Source: a virus. Taken from it: 64,000 bases of DNA. Under the pieces are notes generated by a model. The model was not told the DNA's origin and searched no databases. It saw only the letters and a program-made list of their open reading frames with translations. Positions 26,401 to 34,574 of this stretch are shown piece after piece (the stretch's first letter is position 1; the number at the start of each line of letters is the position of its first letter). The stretch spans positions 1 to 64,000 of IMG/VR virus record IMGVR_UViG_3300030117_005585; one strand, 5' to 3'. Made by a program: the position numbers and the translations under genes.

Positions 26401-29138
26401 CCACCAGCACTTTCTATAGAGCCTGTTCCAACAGTCCAACCACCTATTGATGCTGAAACAAATCTAGCTAATCCTTGTGAATTGATACTTGATGAAGCAT
26501 TTAAATCAGTAGATTGTGCAGGACTTCCACCACCATCAACTCCTATAAAAGCAGGTGTTCTGATTGTATTAGCAGTCAAGTCAGCATTAATTGTCGTACC
26601 CGCACCTATAATTAAACTGTCATTTGCAGGATCTAAATGAAATAAAGAAGAACTTATTTCTATGTCTCCACCACTACCACTAATAAACTGTCCAATACCA
26701 CTAGGAGAATTTTCGTGCCTTCTTCCAACAAAAAATGCATCTGCTCTCACATCAAACAGAGACGGATTAGTTCTGAATTTAAATGAACCACTAGCACCTA
26801 CTAATTCTAAACCAACACCAGAATAGTTATCCCCACTATCTGGCAAAACCGAACCACTATAAATCATAAATCCATATGAGCCTGACTGAGCTGATGCTGA
26901 TATAAATCCTTCATATCCAACTGACCTCATAAAGCCTGAACCCTCTGCACCTGCACCACCTGTTTCAGGTAAGGTTGATGTAACACCGCCTAAGTGCATA
27001 CCACCACCTATTGTATCTCCACCGATGAACAAACTACTTTCTAGTACATTATCGTTTCCAGTAATTGTCATATTGGTTCCTTGAAAGATTATATCTTTTT
27101 CATATATGACTGTATCGGAAATATTATTATTTACATCGTAAAATTCAACTAAAAACTCAAACTTATCAGGTCTTTTATGACTTAGAGCAGCAGGCAATTC
27201 TTGTTGAAACTGAAAGAATGATGGTGAAAAACCTGTATCATCTGAGGGTGTTATGGATAAATCAGATACATTCCATTCCCCATGCAAAGCCCTAAGTTGT
27301 AGAACACCACTACCACTAATATTAGGAGTAAAGTTATGAGTTAGTAATCCAAAATCTTTTTTCAAATCATCATCAGAATTTATCTCTAAGGCACCAAGTC
27401 TTTGTCCGTAATCTGATGATTCTTTTATATCTCTACGAGTGTTTGGATAATTATATAAAGACTTTTTTTGTTTCATAGATGAGCCTGAAACATACATTAA
27501 TAGAACGGCAGTTTTATTGTGTTTTCTCTCTCCAACTATTCTACCACTCAATGTGTAATCTATGCCAGGTTTTAATTGAAACGAATATTCGTCTTTTAGC
27601 TGAAATCTGATCTGATGTTCGTCATTGTTCAAGCTACCCGAAATTAGTATTGAGTCCAACATTTTTTCATTAGAATATGAAGCAGACAAATCTGCAGCTG
27701 CCGCCGGCATTTCAAATAAACCATCAGTTCCACCGTAAACATCCCAATAGTCTGATATGTCTTTTTGTTTGATTGGATAGCCTGTTCTTTCTCCCTGTCC
27801 AACTGATGCATCATCAACTAATAACTCACGACCCTCTAATGGAACTTCGGCTAGTAATTTAAAATCATCAAAACCACCTTCACTTTTTACATATACTTTG
27901 ACTTTAAAAATATCACCTGAGAATGTTCTCATAGTGTTTAATTGAATATCAGCATAAGAAACTAAATTTGCTTCAGCATAAGAGCCAGTAGGCATAGATT
28001 CAAAAAGTATCTGTCCTTTTGCAAAAATAGGTAGAACAATATTTTCACCATTATTATTTTTGTTTGTGAATGGAAATTCAACCATAGCAGTTCTGTCATT
28101 CACCAAATCAACTATCGATGCAGTATATGGTGTTGGTGTGACATTTGTGAGAGTGGGTACTTTTGAGGTATCGTATGTTGGAGTTTCTAAATTTAGTCCG
28201 ACATTATCTAGTACATCGGTTGGATAAAATTCTGAGTTTGTGAATAAGTTGCCTAAGGATGAATCAGAGAATTGAACTGTTCCACCAATATGTTTTGTAT
28301 TAAATCTGAATGTTTCATCCCCATCAAAATCACCAATTCTCAGTAAGTAAGGAAATTTAACAGGTGAATTTCTTTTTGCACTAAATCCCGACCTTTTACC
28401 CGCACTATTTTTTCTTAACCCTTTTCTGAACTTTAATTTTCTAGTTTCTACAAAGGCTTTAGAACCTTTTTGTTTTGATGGAGCAGTAGCATCGACTTCG
28501 GATAAAATTCCTTGTGAAATCTCTTCATCTACGGCACCGAATGGTTTAAATAGTAAATCTCTATCGGTTGGAGAACCTTCGATATTAAATAAAGAACTTG
28601 TTATCGAACCAGTAATTTCACTTCTCACCATAGTACCTAACTGAGTTTCAACTACTCTTATTGTTGGTTGATTAAAAAATTTGATTGGTTGAGTGTTTAC
28701 TGCTGTTGGATTGATAATAACTTCTTTTGTCAATCTCACATTGTAAAAACCATCAAACTCTGGCGGAATAGCAGTAGCATTACTGAAAATAGTACCGTCT
28801 TCAGGCACAGTCTCTAATTCACCGACTATAATCAATGTTGCTATTCCCGCAGCAGTATCCGAATATACTTCCATAGAAACTCTACGTGATGTTCCTTCCA
28901 AATAGTCAGCGACAGGTTCAGTGTATATACTATTACCTTCAGAGTCAATAAAATCTATTTGTAATTCTACACCATCCCTCATAAATGGTGAAGTTTCTAT
29001 GAGAAAGGAACTTCTACCTTGAGGTAAACTCTCTGGCATATCTGAGATGATTATATGTTTCGACTTATCTACATCATCAATCAGTACATCTATTTCATCA
29101 AGATCTAAAAGTTCTTTGAATCTTTTTACTATTGCCAT
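23466..29138 (-). CDS. Giant modular tail fibre/structural protein
   Basis: This 1,890-residue protein starts MAIVKRFKELLDLDEIDVLI. The first ~700 residues form beta-rich modules with several 'FNT/LPxG' tail-protein patterns. From ~800 on there are fibre-like repeats: a module FISGSGGDIEISSSLFHL near residue 827 recurs as FVSGSNSNIEISSSKFHI (~1264) and FVSGSNGNIEMKSDNFHL (~1318). The C-terminal ~300 residues have a different, globular beta composition ending in 'GDSSVLMTYFGGYFLG', a likely receptor-binding or trimerisation head. A TATAAATA box lies on its coding strand about 45 bases upstream. It is divergent from the small plus-strand gene at 29,226. It is probably a long fibre or whisker. 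No enzyme motif was seen. Confidence 0.75.
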   Translation of the reverse strand: MAIVKRFKELLDLDEIDVLIDDVDKSKHIIISDMPESLPQGRSSFLIETSPFMRDGVELQIDFIDSEGNSIYTEPVADYLEGTSRRVSMEVYSDTAAGIATLIIVGELETVPEDGTIFSNATAIPPEFDGFYNVRLTKEVIINPTAVNTQPIKFFNQPTIRVVETQLGTMVRSEITGSITSSLFNIEGSPTDRDLLFKPFGAVDEEISQGILSEVDATAPSKQKGSKAFVETRKLKFRKGLRKNSAGKRSGFSAKRNSPVKFPYLLRIGDFDGDETFRFNTKHIGGTVQFSDSSLGNLFTNSEFYPTDVLDNVGLNLETPTYDTSKVPTLTNVTPTPYTASIVDLVNDRTAMVEFPFTNKNNNGENIVLPIFAKGQILFESMPTGSYAEANLVSYADIQLNTMRTFSGDIFKVKVYVKSEGGFDDFKLLAEVPLEGRELLVDDASVGQGERTGYPIKQKDISDYWDVYGGTDGLFEMPAAAADLSASYSNEKMLDSILISGSLNNDEHQIRFQLKDEYSFQLKPGIDYTLSGRIVGERKHNKTAVLLMYVSGSSMKQKKSLYNYPNTRRDIKESSDYGQRLGALEINSDDDLKKDFGLLTHNFTPNISGSGVLQLRALHGEWNVSDLSITPSDDTGFSPSFFQFQQELPAALSHKRPDKFEFLVEFYDVNNNISDTVIYEKDIIFQGTNMTITGNDNVLESSLFIGGDTIGGGMHLGGVTSTLPETGGAGAEGSGFMRSVGYEGFISASAQSGSYGFMIYSGSVLPDSGDNYSGVGLELVGASGSFKFRTNPSLFDVRADAFFVGRRHENSPSGIGQFISGSGGDIEISSSLFHLDPANDSLIIGAGTTINADLTANTIRTPAFIGVDGGGSPAQSTDLNASSSINSQGLARFVSASIGGWTVGTGSIESAGGSLVLDPAGRQFRVSDGSNDRVHLGQTAPGEFGMKIFDGTGVADSDILVELGQGGNTIGGFEITADQITGGELVLDRNGTIKSAGFQQDVAGSGFILTAAQGGFLEVENAKIRGTMATTTFEKESVNAVGGQLYVANSTTLTSSAFPTTLASGGRTEGNYPANETTMSVANVSGFSVGEILVLKKVTDTGFSTEYVRVESSSLAAPGSDTDLSGQLYLIRGYSGSQPTGQDSSSLGDTASAATFYSGSQVIVSTGKIGTGFVRINANPNDTATPYMDIVERTGSAIYDTELKVRLGDLSGVAGSRNVPSGFTGFGLMSEVAFLSGSQIKLEAPTFLLGDLNQNFVSGSNSNIEISSSKFHIDSKNEFFSVGQPTGSRILFDGTDLIMSSSNFLLGGGSQFVSGSNGNIEMKSDNFHLTPEGNVTMSGDLSAQEGTFQDISVMGSLVPNANATGSNDGFKVVETWIDETTTTSAFVSNRFLSAHLSDLSASSWGWTPTLSSGNPRNIVIKFSDGDGISPTVAQMELTPEDTRSDAAADPPPSVFKSVGQAEGRAKGSADSRESKYLYDANVYHNDYGSTFGTHGGIPKMGVDLSDGNGSDITTAGFARTQGSLFTTLTSAEINIPLTQSDLFECFLEFAIRDAGNFAGYQQLSQVKILKASDDSVMYGDAQKHNGTGDWSIWSIPMCTKAELIKSAGTAIQGEAFTLTTAIKIELKVGFFTSDVMSTYQGKGELNANVSGGGGTLDGFIITEMRMRRAPYLAVLETENAVIADLYARAPNDAITTRGVHKAVERFQAPMFRGSDSDTYFDTSNSNQLRFYANNQKVIDLTSSGIKLDRQPAFLARKTSNQNNLTAGSDNKITFTTEVYDVLSNFASSTFSAARTGKYVLYSVIRFQGSGLDTSKHYTLKFVTSNRTYRVGQVSGNTTSGITLHGTIVADMDASDTAEVHVAPQSGAGDTSDVKGDSSVLMTYFGGYFLG

Positions 29139-29161
29139 TAATTTTTCCGTGATTTATTATT

Positions 29162-29190
29162 AATAAATATTACAAAATAAAATATTTATA
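29162..29190 (-). promoter_or_regulatory. AT-rich promoter region for fibre gene
   Basis: The coding strand contains a true T4-type TATAAATA at 29,190-29,183. Closer to the ATG is one copy of the recurring AATATTTATT element (29,171-29,162). This is the only gap found where the T4-orientation box points toward the downstream gene. Confidence 0.45.
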
Positions 29191-29225
29191 TTTAATAATA
29201 TGTATAATATACGGAGATTATCGGT

Positions 29226-29396
29226 ATGAAAAAGAAATATTCTTTCACTATAGAGGAGTCGCTAATGGATTGGTTTAGAATATATGTAAGAGATGAAAGC
29301 ACTACTATGAGCGCTGTTCTGAATCAACATATACTGAGACTTAAAAGAAATGAGTCTAAGCCTAAAAATTTATTAGTTAGTCAAAAAAGACATTAG
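29226..29396 (+). CDS. Ribbon-helix-helix DNA-binding protein
   Basis: This 56-residue plus-strand gene begins MKKKYSFTIEESLMDWFRIY and continues 'VRDESTTMSAVLNQHILRLK'. A short beta strand (KYSFTI), then helix, turn with STTMS, and helix make the Arc/MetJ/CopG ribbon-helix-helix fold. Such proteins act as dimeric transcription regulators. A GGAG lies about ten bases before the ATG and a TATAAT box shortly upstream. It is divergent from the giant fibre gene, and its last 20 bases overlap the 3' end of the recombination gene on the opposite strand. As one of only two plus-strand genes in the window it is a candidate phage repressor or switch. Its target is unknown. Confidence 0.75.
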   Translation: MKKKYSFTIEESLMDWFRIYVRDESTTMSAVLNQHILRLKRNESKPKNLLVSQKRH

Positions 29397-32300
29397 AAAA
29401 AGTATCTTCTTTTTTTACTTCTAATAATGTATCGACAGCATCTCTCATAGAATCTATGTGAGATACAATTAGTGTAAACTGAAATTGTGATTTCAAATAC
29501 TGAAATAAATTATAGACAGAATTTAGATTATCAGAATCCATAGTTCCCCAACCCTCATCAATAGCTAAAAAGTTAGCAGATGGTAGATTACTTACATTTA
29601 CTAATCCCACACGCATAGCTAAAGATGATATAAATCGTTCCATACCGCTAGATAGTTCAAGCGGCCATACATTGTCATCATCATATACTATGTAGCAATT
29701 TATGTTTTTTCCATCCATTTCAAGCACCATAGAAAAGTCAACTATTTGTGCCAGTATGTCGTTGACAGCACCCTCAATAGTTGGGAGTGCCTTAGAAATT
29801 AATTCATATGGTATACCATCTCTTTTGATAGCATCCATATAGTATTGATAAGCAGCATATTTATCCTCTAACTCTTCGACTTTCTTAATATTTTGCATAA
29901 TATTTTTTCTTTGAGTTTCTAATACCTTTATCTCACCATTAACAGATTGAAGTTTTTTATCTGTATCTTCTATGTGAATTTCCAAATTATCAGAATTATT
30001 TTGTGCTTGACTTATATCTTTATGCAAACCTTTGTTGAAAATAATGTCTTTTTCCTGCTCATGATACAAATTGATTTTATCTTCTATTATTGCTAATTGA
30101 CTAATTAGATTTTTTCTCTTTTCTGTAGTTAGTTTTTTCTCACTATCTAATTTACTGATATTAGAAGTTAGTAAGCTAAGACTATTTATAGATTCATCCA
30201 TCTGTTCTTTATGAGTTGTGATATGAGATAAACCATTTATAATATCGTTCAAGTTATCAGATTGTTTTACAAAAGTATCTGCTAACATCTTATCATCGTT
30301 TAACTTTTTCTTTGTTTCCATAGCATCTAATGTAAATGGATTGCTCATACAATAATCACAATTAGAATCATATTCTAAATTACCAAGCTTATCAATCTTA
30401 TCTAATTTGTTTTTCACTTCTATTTTTAGTTTGTCAATCTCAATTTGATTATTGCTCTTATCTAATTTATATTGTTCTAATTGAGCATACTTTTTGTCTA
30501 CTTCATTTTTCTTATAGATTTTAATTTTCTCATTGAGTTCAGTTTCTTCAACAGAATATTGTTCTGATAATGTGGCAATCTCACCAACTCTATCATCAAC
30601 CTTATTTAAAGAATTGGTGAGGTTCATTTTTCTTTCTTGCAATTCGTCTAAACTTTCAGCAGTCTCATCTACTTTTCTTAATTTTTTAGTAAGTTCAATA
30701 ATCCTCTTATCTTCTTCTTTTTTCTGTTTTACTAACTTTCTTTTAGATGAACTAAACTCTTTGGAATCTTTTTTCATACCAACTAAAGAATCTTTTATTT
30801 GAGCCAAATCCCTATCGTAAGTATTGTTAGTAAATGATTTGAGAAGAGATTGTACATCACTAATTTCATCTGCAGCTAATGTATATAATTGGTCGAATAC
30901 ACCGATACCCATAAATTGTGCTAGTAAATCTTTTCTTTCTTTTTGAGTCTTATCAATAAATACTGTAGAATTGGTTTGAAGTGATAAAGCAGTCATAATA
31001 AAATCTTCATAAGTTCCAATAACCTTACGAATATTTACATCGGTTGTTCGTCTTTGGTCTCCATTCAAAGATAATTTTTCATTAGCATCATCAAATGTGT
31101 AAAACTCTACATTTACTTTTACATGACCATTTCGTTGTTTCTTACCAGTCCTTTCAATAAAGTATTCAACACCTTCAACTTCTAATGTTGCCTTACAATA
31201 AAAGTCATTCTTTTTACTATTCAAAACATTGATAGCTTTAAAAGCTCGAGAAGATGTATCAAATAAACAGAATGAAAGAGCATCTAGTAAAGATGATTTA
31301 CCACTTGCGTTCGGTGCAAACATTCCAATGATTCCATTTAGTTTTGTAAAGTCTACAACATTACCTTCACCATAACTAAACATATTATCAAACTCAAACT
31401 TTTTGACTTGCCACATTACACCTCTGTTTACATTTTCTTCTGGCAATCTACCATTAAGTTCTTCATTAATTTTTTTAATATCTATTAAAGTGGCATCATC
31501 TACAAAGTGATTCTGTTTCAAATACTCTTCAACTAACCCATACTGATAGTCAGCATCACTCACATTACCAACTGTGATTCTCTGACCTCTAACTTTTTCT
31601 GTTGAACCTAACGAATCTGTTCTAGTTACTGAAACTTCTTTGACTCCATACTCACTATGAATTAGTGTCATAGCCTTTTTTAACTCAGATGGGGATGTGT
31701 TAGATACCCTTACTCTTAATCTAGCCTTTTTGGGAATATCTGGACAGTCAGGAACCTTACCATTTTCAATATTAATGGTATAGTAGCCGTAGTCATTCGG
31801 TATCTCTATATACTCTGATTTTCTCTTCGGAACATCCCACAATAAATAACCGTGGCTCAAACCTTCTCCATGATTTTGTTGAACCAGAGAACCACAATAA
31901 GATATGGTTTCTTTTTTATTGAGATGCTGTCTTTTGTGGATGTCGCCAAGCAATCCCAAATCGTAACCTTTGAACTTAGATATTTTCACATCTGATGGTA
32001 GATGGAATCCTAAATCCGTTTCTGATTTATCGACTGTTCCATGAAAGAGAACTATCTTAGTATCACCCTCTACATCTTTAGCCTCAATATAGTCATCTTC
32101 TTTTTCCCAAACATCCCATACAACGAACTTTACATCAGCGCATTTGTAAACACCACTACGCTTTAAGTAATGTAAATTAGGGTGTTGTAGATTATTTACT
32201 ATTGGGGAAAGAACATCCATTCTAGAAAGATTATTTAAATTACAATCGTGATTTCCTGCAATTAGAATTGTAGGGCATATGTCGGATAGATTTTTAAATA

Positions 32301-32532
32301 ATCTCGAAAGCTGGTCGACTAACTCAGGCGACATTTCGGTTTTTGAGTGTGCTATATCACCACCGATATAGACTACGGCATTATCTTTATGTTTTTTTAC
32401 CTGCTCGTATGTGCGTTCAAATACTTCTTCATATTCCTTATGTCGCTTAAGGTTACGGATTTGGATATCCGAAATATGATGTATGTATTTTAATTTACGA
32501 AAAGGTACTTTAACAACATTTTCTTTAATCAA
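29377..32532 (-). CDS. gp47/gp46: Fused Mre11/Rad50-type recombination protein (gp47-gp46)
   Basis: This 1,051-residue single polypeptide joins two T4 proteins. Residues ~1-365 are the gp47/SbcD-like nuclease: motif I HISDIQIRN, motif II YIGGDIAHS, motif III AGNHDCN (~93-96), VLFHGTV, and LGLLGDIHKRQ. Residues ~371-1051 are the gp46/SbcC-like ATPase: Walker A MFAPNASGKSS (~404-414), long coiled coils, zinc hook CDYC (~727-730), signature ELSSGMERF (~958) and Walker B FLAIDEGWGTMD (~988-999). In T4 these are two genes needed for recombination-dependent replication and host DNA breakdown. Motif I has Gln where the metal-binding His usually stands. It overlaps the next gene upstream by four bases. 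Confidence 0.9.
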   Translation of the reverse strand: MIKENVVKVPFRKLKYIHHISDIQIRNLKRHKEYEEVFERTYEQVKKHKDNAVVYIGGDIAHSKTEMSPELVDQLSRLFKNLSDICPTILIAGNHDCNLNNLSRMDVLSPIVNNLQHPNLHYLKRSGVYKCADVKFVVWDVWEKEDDYIEAKDVEGDTKIVLFHGTVDKSETDLGFHLPSDVKISKFKGYDLGLLGDIHKRQHLNKKETISYCGSLVQQNHGEGLSHGYLLWDVPKRKSEYIEIPNDYGYYTINIENGKVPDCPDIPKKARLRVRVSNTSPSELKKAMTLIHSEYGVKEVSVTRTDSLGSTEKVRGQRITVGNVSDADYQYGLVEEYLKQNHFVDDATLIDIKKINEELNGRLPEENVNRGVMWQVKKFEFDNMFSYGEGNVVDFTKLNGIIGMFAPNASGKSSLLDALSFCLFDTSSRAFKAINVLNSKKNDFYCKATLEVEGVEYFIERTGKKQRNGHVKVNVEFYTFDDANEKLSLNGDQRRTTDVNIRKVIGTYEDFIMTALSLQTNSTVFIDKTQKERKDLLAQFMGIGVFDQLYTLAADEISDVQSLLKSFTNNTYDRDLAQIKDSLVGMKKDSKEFSSSKRKLVKQKKEEDKRIIELTKKLRKVDETAESLDELQERKMNLTNSLNKVDDRVGEIATLSEQYSVEETELNEKIKIYKKNEVDKKYAQLEQYKLDKSNNQIEIDKLKIEVKNKLDKIDKLGNLEYDSNCDYCMSNPFTLDAMETKKKLNDDKMLADTFVKQSDNLNDIINGLSHITTHKEQMDESINSLSLLTSNISKLDSEKKLTTEKRKNLISQLAIIEDKINLYHEQEKDIIFNKGLHKDISQAQNNSDNLEIHIEDTDKKLQSVNGEIKVLETQRKNIMQNIKKVEELEDKYAAYQYYMDAIKRDGIPYELISKALPTIEGAVNDILAQIVDFSMVLEMDGKNINCYIVYDDDNVWPLELSSGMERFISSLAMRVGLVNVSNLPSANFLAIDEGWGTMDSDNLNSVYNLFQYLKSQFQFTLIVSHIDSMRDAVDTLLEVKKEDTFSNVFFD

Positions 32533-32747
32533 GTATTATCCTTCAAGAACTTTTTAACTTTATCAATTTTACTATTTGGAACCACTACATCCCAAGATGT
32601 TTCTTCAGATAGTCTACCATTTTCATAGTATATAGTAGAACTGTCCAACTTAAAAGTGTCAATAAGTTTTTTACGAATGCTATCACTGTTGATGTGTACT
32701 TTCCACTCATCATCATTATATTTCCATATATTTTCGTTTTTTGCCAT
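32529..32747 (-). CDS. Small protein between primase and gp46/47, unknown
   Basis: This 72-residue protein (MAKNENIWKYNDDEWKVHIN...) has a simple alpha/beta look and ends in a Lys-rich helix. It overlaps the primase gene by 32 bases and the recombination gene by 4, so it is tightly coupled to both. No family was recognised. A replication accessory role is inferred from location only. Confidence 0.6.
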   Translation of the reverse strand: MAKNENIWKYNDDEWKVHINSDSIRKKLIDTFKLDSSTIYYENGRLSEETSWDVVVPNSKIDKVKKFLKDNT

Positions 32748-33648
32748 TCAATTTCATCCTAACTAAATCAGAGAAAGAAGTTAACTTCGTATCTTTGATA
32801 AGGTTTATGGTTTTATAAAATCCCATATCGGAAGGGTCATCTTCTTTAATATTTACAAAATAAACATTAATGCCATTTTTCATAAAACCATCTATCATTT
32901 TAATAGAGTCTTTTATCGCATCTCTATCTAATAATATATATATAGTGTTAGTGCATTTTTCATATATTTTTTTCATAAGTAATTTCGGAACGGTTTTTCC
33001 AAAAAGAGGTATAGAATTTCTTTTTATTGCTATCGCATCAAATACTCCCTCACATAAAACTATTGGTTCATCCCAATTTATAAACAAATCAAATCCTATG
33101 ATGTTTTTGGAAATAGGTGGATTTTTATATTTCATCCCACCTTTGTATATATCTCTACCAACAAAATAATTTAATTCACCATCAGAATTGTAGCTTGGTA
33201 TTATTACTCTATTAGAGTATAAACCTTCATCACAATATCCGATACCGTAACGTAATATATCTCCTTTTGTAATACCTCTTCTTTTCAGATAAGCCATAGC
33301 ATGTTTTTGTATAATTCCACCATCTTTAGTCCACAGTGGTTTGAATTCTTTCGGTAGGTGAACACTTTCTTTTTTTGATGCTGATGATAGTGAATGTGAT
33401 GGTTTCCCAACTAAATCACCTAATTCAGTAAATTGCTCTCTACTGGCTTTTAATTTTTTGAATAACTGAAATAAATTATGTCCACCCTGATTACTTACCC
33501 AACAATGCCATTTACCAGTCTTAACATTTATTTGTAATTTGGGTTTATGATGTGAAGTAAAAGGAGACCAATACATATACTCATCGGCTTTCTTTAATCG
33601 TCTACCGTGATTTCCTATTACTCTATTAAGAAGATTTATTATTTTCAT
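32716..33648 (-). CDS. gp61: DNA primase, gp61/DnaG-like TOPRIM
   Basis: This 310-residue primase has a DnaG-type order. The N-terminal zinc-finger-like region (~25-60) is followed by 'AYLKRRGITKGDILRYGIGY' and 'YSNRVIIPSYNSDGELNYFVGRD'. The TOPRIM domain has IVLCEGVFDAIAI (catalytic Glu ~200) and YILLDRDA (Asp ~241 and 243). It synthesises RNA primers for lagging-strand replication. The zinc region keeps the fold pattern ('WSPF...KTGKWHCW...QGG'), but three of the four usual Cys/His ligands are replaced, leaving one Cys near residue 49. It overlaps the upstream nuclease by 23 bases and the downstream small gene by 32. Confidence 0.85.
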   Translation of the reverse strand: MKIINLLNRVIGNHGRRLKKADEYMYWSPFTSHHKPKLQINVKTGKWHCWVSNQGGHNLFQLFKKLKASREQFTELGDLVGKPSHSLSSASKKESVHLPKEFKPLWTKDGGIIQKHAMAYLKRRGITKGDILRYGIGYCDEGLYSNRVIIPSYNSDGELNYFVGRDIYKGGMKYKNPPISKNIIGFDLFINWDEPIVLCEGVFDAIAIKRNSIPLFGKTVPKLLMKKIYEKCTNTIYILLDRDAIKDSIKMIDGFMKNGINVYFVNIKEDDPSDMGFYKTINLIKDTKLTSFSDLVRMKLNGKKRKYMEI

Positions 33649-33976
33649 TTATTAATTCTATAAATTTTTCGACATTAAGTACGGCGTATGTTTTACTTCT
33701 GTTTCTTTTAAATATCAACACAGGATTGTAATCACCACTATTTTCTTCTGCCTGATTCAATGAATCCCATATGTTTAGTTTTTCTTGATTTTTACATTCA
33801 AATGAGTAAGGAATAAGTTTACGAGCTGCTGGTGATAATTTGATATCTTCACCAGATTCTCCCATAATTGCTGAACGAATGTCATCAGGTTCTAACTGAT
33901 TGAATGTTTCTAACAAAAGATCTCTTACAGAGTTTTGAAGTCTTTTGCCTTTATTCTTGGCACTTCTTGATTTCAT
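33626..33976 (-). CDS. PD-(D/E)XK-type nuclease, possible Holliday junction resolvase
   Basis: This 116-residue basic protein has an early Lys/Arg-rich helix (SAKNKGKRLQNSVRDLL), then 'IMGESGEDIKLSPAARK' and 'PYSFECKNQEKLNIWDSL'. The acidic EDIK and the E-C-K triad match the PD-(D/E)XK fold of small phage resolvase-like nucleases. It heads the primase operon, fitting recombination-dependent replication. The exact substrate is not known. An R-nuclease of other type is possible. Confidence 0.6.
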   Translation of the reverse strand: MKSRSAKNKGKRLQNSVRDLLLETFNQLEPDDIRSAIMGESGEDIKLSPAARKLIPYSFECKNQEKLNIWDSLNQAEENSGDYNPVLIFKRNRSKTYAVLNVEKFIELINENNKSS

Positions 33977-34138
33977 ACTTAGTACTTGTTACTTGTTTAT
34001 TTATTAATATTTAATTGAGATTACTAATTCAGGGCAAAAAGGTATTGATAAAAAACCTAAAAGAATTTTTTTATAACCAAAATCAAATGTTAACATTAAT
34101 AATATATATATACAATTTTATTGTTATACAATTATTTT

Positions 34139-34564
34139 TTAATATATTTTGAAATTTGATGAGCCAGTCACATACCAATATTCATTTACTAAAAAAATTT
34201 TAATTTTGTAATCACCCTTTTCAAAAACCTTTAAGTGACTTTTGAATATATCTGTATTTTTTACTGAATATAAATCACGATATACTGTGTAATAGTTACC
34301 AATTAAATTCTGTTCGTGTATTGGAAAACGTATTCGTGGTGATGTTGGTCTAATAATGTAGTCAACTTGAATAATAAGTTTATTTGCGGGCCCTTCCCAT
34401 TTCACAATTAAAGGCACTTCACCATCTATTGTAATATGCTGAATATGGTAAGGTGTTTGAACTTTTTTGATTTGTATTCTAGATTGCCCTCTTTTTGTAT
34501 GTGGGGATATATGTGGTGGTTGGCATGAAAATAAAAGTATCAGTATTAGTAAAAAATTAACCAT
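34139..34564 (-). CDS. Putative lipoprotein
   Basis: This 141-residue protein has a signal-II start MVNFLLILILLFSCQPP, with lipobox LFSC and Cys ~14 as the lipidation site. The rest is a small beta-rich domain with no known motif. It is at the end of the tail operon, before a 162-base non-coding gap. Phage lipoproteins often block superinfection (Cor- or Llp-like) or form outer spanins, and either is possible here. No Asp at +2 is seen, so outer-membrane sorting would be expected in a Gram-negative host. Confidence 0.65.
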   Translation of the reverse strand: MVNFLLILILLFSCQPPHISPHTKRGQSRIQIKKVQTPYHIQHITIDGEVPLIVKWEGPANKLIIQVDYIIRPTSPRIRFPIHEQNLIGNYYTVYRDLYSVKNTDIFKSHLKVFEKGDYKIKIFLVNEYWYVTGSSNFKIY

Positions 34565-34574
34565 CTCAGGCTAC

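Noticed and set aside
33977-34138. AT-rich 162-base gap with repeated ATACAATT
   Set aside because: No convincing gene, promoter or terminator; only short direct repeats and a weak 5-bp hairpin near 34,115.
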